Positions 7,449-8,639 of a DNA stretch of 8,639 bases are shown here, one piece after another; position 1 is the first letter of the stretch; each line of letters opens with the position of its first letter. A model generated the notes under the pieces. It was not told the DNA's origin and searched no databases. It saw only the letters and a program-made list of their open reading frames with translations. The position numbers were made by a program, and so were the translations under genes. Source of the DNA: Ramlibacter sp. (GTDB lineage Bacteria; Pseudomonadota; Gammaproteobacteria; Burkholderiales; Burkholderiaceae_C); contig JAMPXR010000089.1 in the NCBI GenBank assembly GCA_023701085.1, positions 1-8,639 of the forward strand. The letters run 5' to 3'.

Positions 7449-8258
7449 CTAGGTCGGTGAGGCAGTGTCCGGCGCGCCGGTCGCCGAAGAGCCCATCGAG
7501 ATGGTTCGCGTATCCAGGATGGGGTGCTCACCGACATCGCTCATCCAGACGCGCTGGCCCACGCCGAACCAGGCATCGGGGCCGTGCTCCACCCACTGCG
7601 TCGCGCGGCTTTGCCTCAGCTCGTCGGCTACCGCCGGATCCAGCTGCGCCGGTTCCGGATAGCGCGTGGGAATCAATGCCGGAACTCGGCCTTCATTGGG
7701 AAGCAGCAACTCGGCCGGCAACCAGACAAGGTCCCGCATGTCGGTGGGCGGCTCGGTATGAATGCCGGAACAGGATTCGAGGGGCAGCCAGTAATACTGT
7801 CCGTTGACGATGACTTCGCACACCGGCCCCAACCGCGCGTCCCCGTCCATCAGCCATTCGCATGACACGCCATCGACGGAGCAGGCCGTCGGCTCGGCCG
7901 CGTCCATGGCTTGTGCCCGCAAGCCGGCGGCGGCCGAGTTCGGTCCGGAAACGTCGAGGCGCAAAGCCTCCATCAGCAGGCCGATCCACGACGGCGGCTT
8001 GCCCATCACTTGCGGCGTGCGCTTGCCCTCGAACACCTGGGCGCGAAACATCTCGCACCGGATGGCCTCGCGATAGGTCTGGGCCATGGGCAGCGCCCGG
8101 GCATCGAGCTGCGCGCACAGTTGCAGCTGCTCGAGCGCGCGCTGCCAGCGCCCCAGCACGCAAAGCAGCTGGAACAGATGGATGCGCAGCTTCGCCGAAC
8201 TCGCATCGCGCTTGACCTGCGACTGCAGTTCCTGAAGCTGCGATGCGAGCGTTTCCAT
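7449..8258 (-). CDS. tagJ: T6SS accessory protein TagJ (ImpE/HsiE1 family)
   Basis: TagJ/ImpE is a cytoplasmic accessory protein found in only some T6SS classes. In the P. aeruginosa H1-T6SS its homologue HsiE1 binds the sheath protein TssB and ClpV and is thought to modulate sheath recycling; it is not a core component. The 269-residue product has the normal family length. The helical N-terminus (about 1-75, with HLFQLLCVLGRWQRALEQL at 27-45) looks TPR-like. The C-terminal part holds VCEVIVNGQYYWLPLE (146-161) and DLVWLPAELLLPNEG (176-190), which are typical of ImpE. ATG 8258 is preceded by AAGGGA at 7-nt spacing, which supports this start. It sits 30 nt after hcp and 46 nt before tssE, as in the H1 cluster. 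The last 20 or so residues are rich in Ser/Thr/Ala/Gly and are probably disordered. Confidence 0.93.
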   Translation of the reverse strand: METLASQLQELQSQVKRDASSAKLRIHLFQLLCVLGRWQRALEQLQLCAQLDARALPMAQTYREAIRCEMFRAQVFEGKRTPQVMGKPPSWIGLLMEALRLDVSGPNSAAAGLRAQAMDAAEPTACSVDGVSCEWLMDGDARLGPVCEVIVNGQYYWLPLESCSGIHTEPPTDMRDLVWLPAELLLPNEGRVPALIPTRYPEPAQLDPAVADELRQSRATQWVEHGPDAWFGVGQRVWMSDVGEHPILDTRTISMGSSATGAPDTASPT

Positions 8259-8265
8259 CGGCGTA

Positions 8266-8271
8266 TCCCTT
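8266..8271 (-). promoter_or_regulatory. Shine-Dalgarno site of tagJ
   Basis: The minus strand reads AAGGGA seven bases before the tagJ ATG, the clearest ribosome binding site in the window apart from that of vgrG. The bases AAGG can pair with CCTT just upstream (CCTT-TTTC-AAGG), forming a small 4-bp hairpin that might partly mask the site. That second role is speculative. Confidence 0.6.
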
Positions 8272-8288
8272 GAAAAAGGCGTGCCCTG

Positions 8289-8639
8289 CTACTTGTTGGC
8301 TTTCTGATCCCACTCGGCGCTGACCGAGGGCCCCTTGCCGCCCTCCTTGTTCTGCTCCCAGTACTCCGTCTTGATCTTGGTGAAGTTAAACGACACGGTT
8401 ACCGATGGGATCTGATTGTCGATGCCGGTGAAATTTACCGACGACACGACGGCATCACTCAAAGTGATCTCCAGATAAACCCAGCTCTTGCCACCCATCT
8501 TGACGGCGTGCAACTTGACGGTTGGGTAGTGTTTGTGCTCCGCACAGCCTTTTATGAGATTCGGTATGGCTTTCTCGAGCTGACAGGTGAACACGAAATC
8601 CTGGTAGGTCACCGTTCCAACCCCCGCACCACCGCCATA
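8289..8639 (-). CDS. hcp: T6SS tube protein Hcp (TssD), C-terminal 116 residues; 5' end outside window
   Basis: Hcp forms hexameric rings that stack into the inner tube and carry small effectors; it is secreted in bulk by active T6SSs. The frame is open to the right edge, so the true start (about 50 residues further, judged from usual Hcp length) is missing. A GTG at 8612 lies inside the fold and is not a start, because the preceding in-frame residues YGGGAGVGTV match the glycine-rich loop of P. aeruginosa Hcp1. Other landmarks are YQDFVFTCQLEKAIPNL, then CAEHKHYPTVKL, then YLEITLSDAVVSSV, the usual alternating beta pattern of the Hcp1 barrel. The C-terminus is lysine-rich (WDQKANK). Its base composition is clearly lower in GC (about 50% over 8461-8580) than the neighbouring genes, perhaps because it is highly expressed. 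Confidence 0.95.
   Translation of the reverse strand, partial: YGGGAGVGTVTYQDFVFTCQLEKAIPNLIKGCAEHKHYPTVKLHAVKMGGKSWVYLEITLSDAVVSSVNFTGIDNQIPSVTVSFNFTKIKTEYWEQNKEGGKGPSVSAEWDQKANK

Noticed and set aside
7444..7451. Palindrome TAGGCCTA at the tagJ stop codon
   Set aside because: Eight-base palindromes are expected by chance and there is no second copy or context to suggest a site.
7403..7537. 45 extra N-terminal residues for TssE
   Set aside because: This basic, Pro/Arg-rich stretch is largely tagJ read in another frame; the TssE homology begins after the ATG at 7402.
8289..8612. hcp as a complete 107-residue gene starting at GTG 8612
   Set aside because: The reading frame continues to the window edge with residues matching the Hcp1 glycine-rich loop, so the gene is cut by the window, not short.

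Overview
This window is the middle of a type VI secretion system (T6SS) gene cluster. All seven genes lie on the minus strand, so transcription runs from the right end to the left end. In that direction the order is hcp (5' end cut by the window edge), tagJ/impE, tssE, tssF, tssG, tssH/clpV and vgrG (3' end cut by the window edge). From memory, this is the order hcp1-tagJ1-tssE1-tssF1-tssG1-clpV1-vgrG1 of the Pseudomonas aeruginosa H1-T6SS, and the visible part of Hcp resembles Hcp1. I therefore place the locus in the tagJ-containing, H1-like class of T6SS.

The DNA is GC-rich (roughly two thirds G+C by eye, locally above 80%). Its strong third-position GC bias opens very long false reading frames on the opposite strand. 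Together with the protein sequences this suggests a Gram-negative proteobacterium, most likely a betaproteobacterium of the Burkholderiales (Bordetella/Achromobacter/Variovorax-like). The genus is an inference and cannot be settled by eye.

Layout: 8639-8289 Hcp, the tube and effector-carrier protein; 8258-7449 TagJ, an accessory protein linked to sheath and ClpV function; 7402-6872 TssE, 6870-4996 TssF and 4999-3851 TssG, three baseplate wedge proteins; 3858-1177 ClpV, the AAA+ ATPase that recycles the contracted sheath; 1082-1 VgrG, the spike, which stops just before its OB-fold/needle part. Gene packing is tight: 30 nt between hcp and tagJ, 46 nt between tagJ and tssE, 1 nt between tssE and tssF, a 4-nt overlap between tssF and tssG (if tssG starts at GTG) and an 8-nt overlap between tssG and clpV. 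The largest gap is 94 nt, before vgrG, and it holds a 10-bp inverted repeat. There is no gene-free stretch over 300 bases. I see no RNA gene, insertion sequence, CRISPR array or attachment site.

The products form one machine. Hcp rings stack into a tube on a TssE/F/G (with TssK) baseplate, VgrG caps the tube, the sheath (TssB/C, expected just outside the right edge) contracts to fire it, and ClpV, assisted by TagJ, disassembles the spent sheath. I found no undescribed system here. The useful leads are small: start-codon choice and translational coupling, the hairpin before vgrG, the lower-GC hcp, and a possible insertion in TssG. Effector genes, if present, should lie beyond the left edge, downstream of vgrG.
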